Source: Stomorhina lunata
Taxonomy: Eukaryota > Arthropoda > Insecta > Diptera > Rhiniidae
Assembly (NCBI GenBank): GCA_933228675.1
Contig: OW121742.1
Location: 17,252,489 to 17,316,488 of the forward strand
Direction: 5' to 3'
DNA: 64,000 bases
Translations under genes and position numbers: made by a program
Shown here: one piece after another, positions 21,419 through 33,400 of the stretch
Layout of the letters: the number at the start of each line of letters is the position of its first letter
Numbering within the stretch: the first letter of the stretch is position 1
The notes under the pieces: generated by a model
The model's input: the letters and a program-made list of their open reading frames with translations, nothing else
What the model was told of the DNA's origin: nothing
The model's database searches: none

Positions 21419-24400
21419 GTAAGATTTTCTATTATTGTAAGTGTGCTAATTAATTTGTCAATTGGTAGAAAAGTATTTGTAAATATATTTAATCTTTTCA
21501 AAATCACTAACAAAATAAAACAACCCAGGAGAATTTCAAAAAACAAAAACCCGAAAAAGCCGATAACGGAGGTAGTGTCTCTACACTTACTTCTGCGTTG
21601 ATTACATATTGGTTCCCAGCAACTTTTTTACAATTGATCAAATAAATTTGAGCATACTTGGAAAGCAGCCAATCTCTGCCCAAGCTCCAAAGAGTATCTG
21701 CAACTACAGGGTTATCCATTTTGCGGTTTCAAAAGTGAACGTTAATAAAACACATATAAAATATTTTTTTCATGATATTACATTTTTATTATAAAGTTTG
21801 AACGTTGACATTACATCATCTAAATGACCACCACTTTTGACTTTTGAGGTAATTTTCGACCACTTTTTGACATATATTGGATGGTATTTCAGCCATAACT
21901 TGACGAATGTTGATTTTTAAGTGCTTAAGAGTTAATGGGTTTTCTGCACAAACGCGGTCTTTCGCGTATCCCCACAAAAAAAGTCTAATGTTGTCAAATC
22001 GGGGTGATGTAGGGGATGTTGGATTGGGTTTAGGACGTCGCGCTAGTAACCCACACCTGAAAAAATCAGCTACTATGAAATAGCAAACTTTAAGAATTAA
22101 CATTGACATAATAAAACGCATTAAGCCACAGCGTTTGCGTTGGCTAGGACATGTTGTGCGAATGGATGAAAATACTTTAGGAAGAAAAGTGTTCGAACAT
22201 GATCCCGAGGGAACTTGTAGACTAGGACGACCGAAACTTCGATGGAAAGACCAAGTAGAAGAAAATCTATCCAAGCTTGGCTTACGAAATTGGAGAATAT
22301 GCGCACAATATCGAAGCGCGTGGAATTCTAAAATATGCTCAGCCTTTGACCTAAGCAGGTTGCAATATAGGCCATTTAAGTAAGTAAGTGTCAAATCGCA
22401 CAATCTTGGTGGCCAGTTGATATCGCCACGACGAGAAATTAAGCGGCCAGGAAATGTCTCTTGCAATAAAGCCGTATTCGCTCGAGTTGTGTGGCACCGT
22501 TTTGTTGAAACCACATATTTTCCAAATCGTATTCTTCATGTCATATGACCATAACGCTCCGAATTCACGGTGAAAGTCGTGCCATCGTCGTTTACGAAGA
22601 AGTAAGTTCAAATCACACCTTCGGACGAAAAGCGCACCAAACAGTGACTTTTTCTGGATATAATGGCCTCTCTTCAATTACTTGTGGATTCTCAGAACAC
22701 CAACTACGAGTGTTGTTCAAGCATCCATTCCAAGTATCTACGACGTTGTGAATGATCAGTTGGCTTCAGTTGTTGTATCAGCTGGACTTTATATGGGTGC
22801 AGGTGTAGATCTATATGCAAAATACGACATAATGTGCCGTCTTTTGCACCAGACCTCTTACTCATAATCGCTAAACTGAACGATACAACGATTTTGTCGT
22901 TTCTGAACGCTGTACGCATATATGGCTTAAGATAATTCACCGACCGGCGCTTCAATGATTTACAGAAAACCCCTAACTTGCATTCGCTTCATTCCTGCTT
23001 GTAGAATAATCGTAGTGAGGGATTGTCCAGCTGAATCGACTTAGGCACTAAAATTGTTACGTTGTTTAATCTTTCTTGAACCCAAAAGAATGTTGATATC
23101 CGATCCAAAATCGTGTTCGCCATCCAAACTGCAAAGCCTTCCAAGGCAAATAGTTCCGTCGGAATATCCATGCTGATGCTAAAACAGTCGTATTCCTGAC
23201 AGGTCTCCTTAATCCCTATGCGATGATCACAATTTTAAAACCTGGGAAGCCGGAAGAATCATCGTATATATCTATATCCCTCCTGTTACCAGTCGCGAAG
23301 ATTCTCAAAAAGTACATCTTCGCCACAACATTAACCGCCATTACCTCTCATATCGTACAAGGTTTGAATTAGGAGTGCTCTTGAGAAAGAACAGTTCTTC
23401 TTCCGTTATCCTTGGCTCCCAGTGAAGCTTAGGCCCTCAACCATCCTCTTATATCGGACTCTATTGCGTTATGTTAGGCACACGTCATTCCAAGAATAGC
23501 TTGCTGCTCCGCATCGATTGACCCTCTCCACGTTCCAGCAGGTGCACCAACATGACGACTCCTTCCTTGCGGATAAAGGTACCTAAACATGCTATAACCA
23601 CGTTATCCACGTTGATGTGTGTTGACGGGCCTCCAACCTTTTCTTGGAAATATTGATTTCTAGCCCAGCTACCCGAGATTCAAAGTCCTCAAGATGTTTA
23701 AAAAGTGTCCATTGGATACCACGTCTACCATTCAAAGACATCCAGACATAAACATAACACAGATTTGTGATCTCCTCGCTGCATGCAGGGAAACAACATA
23801 AGCTCGACGGTCGATCCTCGACAATGCCATGCCGATGACTAATATAATGACAATCCAAAACAGCGTGAACCAGCGCTGAATATGATTGGTCTTAACTTGG
23901 TAAGACTTATCTTGGTCCAGACTTATCTTGGTTATCCTTCATCTCAACTGTAGACACTGACCTCCTCGTGGCAACATCCGGGGAACTACGTTAACACCCG
24001 TTAATGTAGTGAGCTAACATGTGCAGCGAGCTTTCTTATAAGAACGATAAAAATATGGGCTGTGACGTCGGAAATGTTAAAATAAAATAATTAAAAAGGT
24101 CCCTCCTAATGTTAAAAGAGGACAAGATCGAAGCGCATGAAATATAAATATGCTCGGCTTTTGACCTTAACAGGTTGTTAATATAGGCCATTTAAGTAAG
24201 TAAGTCATTTGTTTATCACTATTTAAGATAATAGCAATACTAAGTATCGGGTTTAAGTTTCGTAATCTTCGTATCTGGAAAATGGTGTTACTCAATCCAC
24301 TGTTTTGGTTAAATTAAACTCGTAACTATATATATATTTTCAGGGCGTACGAGAATAAAGTATGGCACACTTCTATCGACATGTATTGCTATTGAAGTCA

Positions 24401-27400
24401 GAAACAAATTCTCTCGATTTATACCGAGCTTCCTCAGATATCGCTGTATAACAGTTCGATATAAATAAGTATAAATAAATCACAAATTCAAAATGTTCTG
24501 AGCTTAAGAATCCAAGACAATGTCTGTTCGAAAGGAACATTCAAACGTTGCGGCTTTATAAGACGGGGCATGGGTTACTTTTTTAGATCAGTAAATTATA
24601 TGCATCTATACATTTTTTTATATAAAATTTGTATAAAAAATATTTTATATCGTTAATATAATCGCGGTTAAATTACCTATTTCCTCCTGGGAAGTTAAAA
24701 ATTTCTCTAAAAAATCAACTAATTCTTTGTGGCAACTGCATTTTAAACAAAATCCTCCTCTTTCCAACAGTTATTCATTATTAACATTTAATTATTGCCA
24801 TTTTTTCACACCTTTCAAGGAGAACGATTTGAAACGTAATTCCGAGAGTGGCATTGACAATGATGTTTACTATGACGACGATGATGATAAGCGGAGTATC
24901 TCGAGTGAAAGCAATAGCGATGCCATATTTAGCGATGACGCTGCTAATGATATTTTCATAACACAACAAAACAAAATCTTATGGGATAATCTAGAGATCG
25001 AACAAACTTTAGGTCAAGCCAATAATTCAGAAGCGGTATTTCATATGGTTAAGACGGGCACGTTTACAGAACTCGAGCCGGCCTCAAATGATGCCCAGTT
25101 AGCTTTACTCTATTGTTCGCTTTATGGCTGTGTGGAACACATAAGCTATTTGCTGGATCATTGTGGTAGTGATCCCAATTGTTGTGATCCTCGTGGCCGT
25201 TCGCCTTTGCACTTTGCCTGCTGTCGTGGTAATGCTCATATCGCCAAAGTTCTGCTGGATCGTGGAGCCGATCCCAATCGTTGGGATGCCGAAAAGGAAG
25301 TTACACCCCTTCACTGTGCGGCTAGTGCCCAAAGTGTTGAGTGTATTTTATTGATGCTGAAGCGTAAAGCCCATATAAATATTGGCCTTGAAAAGCGTTC
25401 GGCCTTACATTTTGCTATTGATCGCAATGCCATTGAGTGTGTGGAGACTCTTTTGAAATATGGTGCTGACCCAAATACCCCTCAGGTTTATACGGAAACG
25501 CCATTGCATACCGCTTGTGCTCTCGGCTATACGAAATGTGTTGAACTTTTATTGAGTCACGGTGCCGATGTTCGTTCTCAATTTGGAGAGGGTAAATTGA
25601 CAGCATTGCATTTGGGTAAGTCTAAATGATGAGTAAGTGTCAGTTAATTTGATTTTGAATGATCGTCGATTGATTTTTCTCCGTCTTTGTTTTACATTCC
25701 ATTGAATTTTTAATTGTGTTTTTTTTAATATCGACTGAGATTTCTTTCTTTTTGCCGAATTTCATGTTAATATATTTTCCCGGAAAACATGTGTACGATC
25801 GCCAATGGTTTGTGTTTTTGCTTTAAAATAAACCGACCGCATGGACTCATGCAAATATTTTGTTATAATTCTTCTTGTGTACTCGTACTTTATTGAAATG
25901 AGATTTATGAGAATATAAAAACTTTTATTTTGTTTAAACAAATTATTAATTTTAAAATAAATATTTTTTTGTTGTGTCCACAACTAATAAACATTTTGCT
26001 TAGAAGGATTTGCACTAATTTTTTTAGAATTGAAAAACGTTTTAAATTTTTTGTTTATTTCAACAAAAAGATCTTGGAATTGACTTTGTGATTGTTTGCT
26101 AAATTTAATAATTATATAAATATTGATTGAAATAATTTTTAAGTTATTGAGGTCAGGTATCCTTTAATCATTGCCATTTACAATAATTTTTTTTATGGAA
26201 TATTCGATTTTGTACCGAAAATTTTTCTATATAAAAATTTTGTACCGAAAATTTTTCCATATACAAATTTTGTACCAAAAATTTTTCTATATAAAAATTT
26301 TGTACCGAAAATTTTTCTATATAAAAATTTTGTACCGAAAATTTTTCTATATAAAAATTTTGTAGCGATATTTTTCTATATATTAATTTTGTACCGAAAA
26401 TTTTTTCTATATATTAATTTTGTAGCGAAAATTTTTTCTATATAAAAATTTTGTAGCGAAAATTTTTCTATATAAAAATTTTGTACCGAAAATTTTTCTA
26501 TATAAAAATTTTGTAGCGATATTTTTCTATATACTAATTTTGTAGCGAAAATTTTTCTATATATTAATTTTGTAGCGAAAATTTTTTCTATATAAAAATT
26601 TTGTAGCGAAAATTTTTCTATATAAAAATTTTGTACCGAAAATTTTTCTATATAAAAATTTTGTAGCGAAAATTTTTCTTTATAAAAATTTTGTAGCGAA
26701 AATTTTTCTATATAAAATTTTTTTAGCGAAATAATGAAAATTTTTTTATATAAAAATTTTTTAGCGAAAATTTTTCTATATAAAATTTTTTTAGCGAAAT
26801 AATGAAAATTTTTCTATATAAAAAATTTTTAGCGAAAATTTTTCTATATAAAATTTTTTTAGCGAAAATTTTTCTATAAAAAAATTTTTCTTTATAAAAA
26901 TTATACTAATTTTGTAGCGAAAATTTTTTCTATATATTAATATTGTAGCGAAAATTTTTTCTATATAAAAATTTTGTAGCGAAAATTTTTCTATATAAAA
27001 ATTTTGTACCGAAAATTTTTCTATATAAAAATTTTGTAGCGAAAATTTTTCTTTATAAAAATTTTGTAGCGAAAATTTTTCTATATATAAATTTTGTACC
27101 GAAAATTTTTCTATATAAAAATTTTGTTCCGAAAATTTTTCTATATAAAAATTTTGTACCGAAAATTTTTCTATATAAAAATTTTGTACCGAAAATTTTT
27201 CTATATAAAAATTTTGTACCGAAAATTTTTCTATATAAAAATTTTGTACCGAAAATTTTTCTATATAAAAATTTTGTACCGAAAATTTTTCTATATAAAA
27301 ATTTTGTACCAAAAATGTTTCTACATAAAAATTTTGTAGCGAAAATTTTTCTATATAAACATTTTGTACAGAAAATTTTTCTATATAAAAATTTTGTAGC

Positions 27401-30400
27401 GAAAATTTTTCTATATAAAAATTTTGTACCGAAAATTTTTCTATATAAAAATTTTGTACCGAAATTTTTTCTTTATAAAAATTTTGTACGAAAATTTTTC
27501 TTTATAAAAATTTTTTACTGAAAATTTTTCTTTATAAAAATTTTGTACCGAAAATTTTTCTATATAAAAATTTTGTACCAAAAATTTCTCTATATAAAAA
27601 TTTTGTACCGAACATTTCTCTATATAAAAATTTGTACCGAAAATTTTTCTATATAAAACTTTTCTCTAGAAAAATTTTGTACCGAAAATTTTTCTCTAGA
27701 AAAATTTTGTACCGAAAATTTTTCTCTAGAAAAATTTTGTACCGAAAATTTTTCTCTAGAAAAATTTATATAAAAATATATATAATATAATATATATTTT
27801 GTACCGAAAATTATTTTCTAGAAAAATTTTGTACCGAAAATTTTTCTCTAGAAAAATTTTGTACCGAAAATTTTTCTCTAGAAAAATTTTGTACCGAAAA
27901 TTTGTCTATATAAAAATTTTGTTCCGAAAATTTTTCTATATAAAAATTTTGTAGCGAAAATTTTTCTAAATAAAAATTTCGTACCGAAAATTTGTCTATA
28001 TACAAATTTTGTACCGAAAATTTTTCTATATAAAAATTTTATACCGAAAATTTTTCTATATAAAAATTTTATACCGAAAATTTTTTAATATAAAAATTTT
28101 GTATCGAAAATTTTACTATATAAAAATATTGTACCGAAAATTTTTCTATATAAAAATTTTGTACCGAAAATTTTTCTATACAAAAATTTTGTACCGAAAA
28201 TTTTTCTATATAAAAATTTTGTACCGAAAATTTTTCTATATAAAAATTTTGTACCGAAAATTTTTCTATATAAAAATTTTGTACCGAAAATTTTTCTATA
28301 TAAAAATTTTGTACCGAAAATTTTTCTATATAAAAATTTTGTACCGAAAATTTTTCTATATAAAAATTTTGTATAAAAATTTTGTAACAAAAATTTTTCT
28401 ATATAAAAATTTTGTACCAAAAATTTTTCTATACAAAAATTTTGTAACGAAAATTTTGCTATATAAAAATTTTGTAGCGAAAATTTTTCTTTATAAAAAT
28501 TTTGTAGCAAAAAATTTTCTATATAAAAATTTTGTAACGAAAATTTTAATGAAAACATTTTTTTTCTATATTTTTTTTAGCTGCCGAAAACGACTACGTG
28601 GAATGTGTTCGCCTTCTCTTGGAACATGGTGCCGAAGTGGATTGTCGGAATGCCAGTCATCAGACTCCCTTGCATTTAGCCTGTCTTTCGCAATCTATAG
28701 AAACCGTTGAAATGCTCATTGTACATGGAGCAAATGTTAACGCCGTCTACAGAGATGGTCGGACTGCCCTACATGCAGCCATAGTGAAACAATCACGTTG
28801 TCTGGATTGTTGCAATGCGCTACTTAAAGCAGGGGCTAATGTTAATAAGGCTGATAACTATGGCTATACCCCGCTACATATAGCGGCCCTAAATGAATTC
28901 AGCAATTGCGTGTACACTTTTATAGGTATGTAGCTCGAAAGAGTTGTATTAGAATTTGAATACTAAAACTTTTCTCCCTATTCCCCCAGAGCATGGTGCC
29001 GATATAACTGCCCGCACTGATGGCAATGTTTCGGCTTTGTCATTTATTGTTCGTAGAACTCCCGAAATTATTCCGAAATTAATGGCAAAATTAGATGCCT
29101 CCATCAAAGTGAATGATCATGAAATTGGTGACGTTGATTGTGAGATTAAATTGGATTTTCGGTTGCTCGTGCCGCCGGGTGCTTTAGAACGTGGTGAAAC
29201 CGAGTTACTTTTGTCACTTATCGAAGTGGGTCAGAAGAGAATTATAATGCATCCGTTATGTGAAACTTTTCTATTTCTAAAATGGCGTCGTATTAGGAAA
29301 TTCTTCCTAATGTCTTTGCTATATCATGCCATTTATGTGATACTCTTCACTTTATATATCGTGGGAGTCTATGCCCACAGCTGTGAAAAGGACAAGGAAT
29401 GTGTGGGTCGAGCTTATATACCTACAGTGGGATATTTTGTTATAATTTTAAATTTAATATTATTGGGTAAAGAATTGTTTCAGGTAAATATTTATTAAGA
29501 TTTTTTTAAATTTATTTCACTAATATTTTTGGTTTTACAATTTAGATGGCACATGGGCTTCAGGGATATGCGAAATACTGGGAAAATTGGCTGCAATGGG
29601 CAATTATTTTTGGGGTATTACTGTGTGTGGTGAGTGTAGAAAATGTCTAGTGTCAAATTTTTATAGAAAACATTTCGGTAACAAATTTTTATAGAAAAAT
29701 TTTTGACATAAAATTTTTATAGAAAAATTTTCATGATAAAATTTGTATAGAAAAATTTTGTACCGAAAATTTTCTCTATAAAAATTTTGTACCGAAAAAT
29801 TTTTATATAAAAATTTTGTACCAAAATTTTTCTATATAAAAATTTTGTACCGAAAATTTTCCTATATACAAATTTTATACTGAAAATGTTTCTATATAAA
29901 AATTTTTTACCGAAAATTTTTCTATATAAAAATTTTTTACCGAAAATTTTTCTATATAAAAATTTTGTATCGAAAATTTTTCTATATAAAAATTTTGTAC
30001 CGAAAATTTTTCTATATAAAAATTTTGTACCGAAAATTTTTCTATATAAAAATTTTGTACCGAAAATTTTTCTATATAAAAATTTTGTACCGAAAATTTT
30101 TCTATATAAAAATTTTGTACCGAAAATTTTTCTATATAAAAATTTTGTACCGAAAATTTTTCTATATAAAAATTTTGTACCGAAAATTTTTCTATATAAA
30201 AATTTTGTACCGAAAATTTTTCTATATAAAAATTTAGTACCGAAAATTTTTTTATATAAAAATTTTGTACCGAAAATTTTTCTATATAAAAATTTTGTAC
30301 CGAAAATTTTCCTATATACAAATTTTGTACTAAAAATTTTTCTATATAAAAATTTTGTACTAAAAATTTTTGTATATAAAAATTTTGTACCGAAAAATTT

Positions 30401-33400
30401 TTATATATAAAAATTTTGTACATAAAATTTTCCTATATACAAATTTTGTACTGAAAATTTTTCTATATAAAAATTTTGTACCGAAAATTTTTCTATATAA
30501 AAATTTTGTACCGAAAATTTTTCTATATAAAAATTTTGAACCGAAAATTTTTCTATATAAAAATTTTAAACCGAAAATTTTTATATATAAAAATTTTGTA
30601 CCGAAAATTTTTATATAGAAAAATTTTGCACCGAAAATTTTTATATAGAAAAATTTTGTACGGAAAATTTTTCTATAGAAAAATTTTGTACGGAAAATTT
30701 TTCTATAGAAAAATTTTGTACGGAAAATTTTTCTATAGAAAAATTTTGTACGGAAAATTTTTCTATAGAAAAATTTTGTACGGAAAATTTTTCTATGGAA
30801 AAATTTTGTACGGAAAATTTTTCTATGGAAAAATTTTGTACCGAAAATTTTTCTATAGAAAAATTTTGTACGGAAAATTTTTCTACAGAAAAATTTTGTA
30901 CGGAAAATATTTCTATAGAAAAATTTAGTACGGAAAATTTTTCTATAGAAAAATTTAGTACGGAAAATTTTTCTATAGAAAAATTTAGTACGGAAAATTT
31001 TTCTATAGAAAAATTTAGTACGGAAAATTTTTCTATAGAAAAATTTTATACCGAAAATTTTTCTATATAAAAATTTTGTACCGAAAATTTTTCTATATAA
31101 AAATTTTGTACCGAAAATTTTTCTATATAAAAATTTTGTACCGAAAATTTTTCTATATAAAAATTTTGTACCGAAAATTTTTCTATATAAAAATTTTGTA
31201 CCGAAAATTTTTTCTATATAAAAATTTTGTACCGAAAATTTTTCTATTTAAAAATTTTGTACCGAAAATTTTTCTATTTAAAAATTTTGTACCGAAAATT
31301 TTTCTATTTAAAAATTTTGTACCGAAAATTTTTCTATATAAAAATTTTGTACCGAAAATTTTTCTATATAAAAATTTTGTACCGAAAATTTTTCTATATA
31401 AAAATTTTGTACCGAAAATTTTTCTATAGAAAAATTTTGTACCGAAAATTTTTCTATAGAAAAATTTTGTACCGAAAATTTTTCTATATAAAAATTTTGT
31501 ACCGAAAATTTTTCTATATAAAAATTTTGTACCGAAAATTTTTCTATATAAAAATTTTGTACCGAAAATTTTTCTATATAAAAATTTTGTACCGAAAATT
31601 TTTCTATATAAAAATTTTGTACCGAAAATTTTTCTATATAAAAATTTTGTACCGAAAATTTTTCTATATAAAAATTTTGTACCGAAAATTTTTCTATATA
31701 AAAATTTTGTACCGAAAATTTTTCTATATAAAAATTTTGTACCGAAAATTTTTCTATATAAACATTTTGTACCGAAAGTTTTTCTATATAAAAATTTTGT
31801 ACCGAAAATTTTTCTATATACAAATTTTGTACCGAAAATTTTTCTATATAAAAATTTTGTACCGAACATTTTTCTATATAAAAATTTTGTACCGAAAATT
31901 TTTCTATGTAAAAATTTTGTACCGAAAATTTTTCTATATAAAAATTTTTCTATATAAAAATTTTGTACCGAAAATTTTTCTATATAAAAATTTTGTACCG
32001 AAAATTTTTCTATATAAAAATTTTGTACGGAAAATTTTTCTATATAAAAATTTTGTACCGAAAATTTTTCTATATAAAAATTTTGTACCGAAAATTTTTC
32101 TATATAAAAATTTTGTACCGAAAATTTTTCTATATACAAATTTTGTACCGAAAATTTTTCTATATAAAAATTTTGTACCGAAAATTTTTCTATATAAAAA
32201 TTTTGTACCGAAAATTTTTCTATATACAAATTTTGTACCGAAAATTTTTCTATATAAAAATTTTGTACCGAAAATTTTTCTATATAAAAATTTTGTACCG
32301 AAAATTTTTCTATGTACAAATTTTGTACCGAAAATTTTTCTATATAAAAATTTTTCTATATAAAAATTTTGTACCGAAAATTTTTCTATATAAAAATTTT
32401 GTACCGAAAATTTTTCTATATAAAAATTTTGTACCGAAAATTTTTCTATATAAAAATTTTGTACCGAAAATTTTTCTATATAAAAATTTTGTACCGAAAA
32501 TTTTTCTATGTAAAAATTTTGTACCGAAAATTTTTCTATATAAAAATTTTTCTATATAAAAATTTTGTACCGAAAATTTTTCTATATAAAAATTTTGTAC
32601 CGAAAATTTTTCTATATAAAAATTTTGTACCGAAAATTTTTCTATATAAAAATTTTGTACCGAAAATTTTTCTATATACAAATTTTGTACCGAAAATTTT
32701 TCTATATAAAAATTTTGTACCGAAAATTTTTCTATATAAAAATTTTGTACCGAAAATTTTTCTATATAAAAATTTTGTACCGAAAATTTTTCTATATAAA
32801 AATTTTGTACCGAAAATTTTTCTATGTAAAAATTTTGTACCGAAAATTTTTCTATATAAAAATTTTTCTATATAAAAATTTTGTACCGAAAATTTTTCTA
32901 TATAAAAATTTTGTACCGAAAATTTTTCTATATAAAAATTTTGTACCGAAAATTTTTCTATATAAAAATTTTGTACCGAAAATTTTTCTATATAAAAATT
33001 TTGTACCGAAAATTTTTCTATATAAAAAGTTTGTACCGAAAATTTTTCTATATAAAAAGTTTGTACCGAAAATTTTTCTATAGAAAAATTTTGTACTGAA
33101 AATTTTTCTATATAAAAATTTTGTACCGAAAATTTTTCTATATAAAAATTTTGTACCGAAAATTTTTCTATATAAAAATTTTGTACCGAAAATTTTTCTA
33201 TATAAAAATTTTGTACCGAAAATTTTTCTATATAAAAATTTTGTACCGAAAATTTTTCTATATAAAAATTTTTCTATATAAACATTTTGTTCCGAAAATT
33301 TTTCTATATAAAAATTTTGTACCGAAAATTTTTCTATATAAAAATTTTGTTCCGAAAATTTTTCTATATAAAAATTTTGTACCGAAAATTTTTCTATATA

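Noticed and set aside
22121..22514. Overlapping ORFs mixing transposase and other peptide segments
   Set aside because: Artefacts of the LINE-in-mariner nesting and frameshifts; annotated as relics instead.
24727..24819. pyx coding sequence starting at the TTG at 24727
   Set aside because: No ATG, T-rich and intron-like up to a good acceptor at 24819; translation must start in an upstream exon.
31183..32363. Open reading frames up to 378 codons on both strands (YRKFFYIKIL and EKFSVQNFYI repeats)
   Set aside because: They are direct consequences of a 30-bp tandem repeat without stops. They occur in several frames and both strands and lie within a pyx intron.
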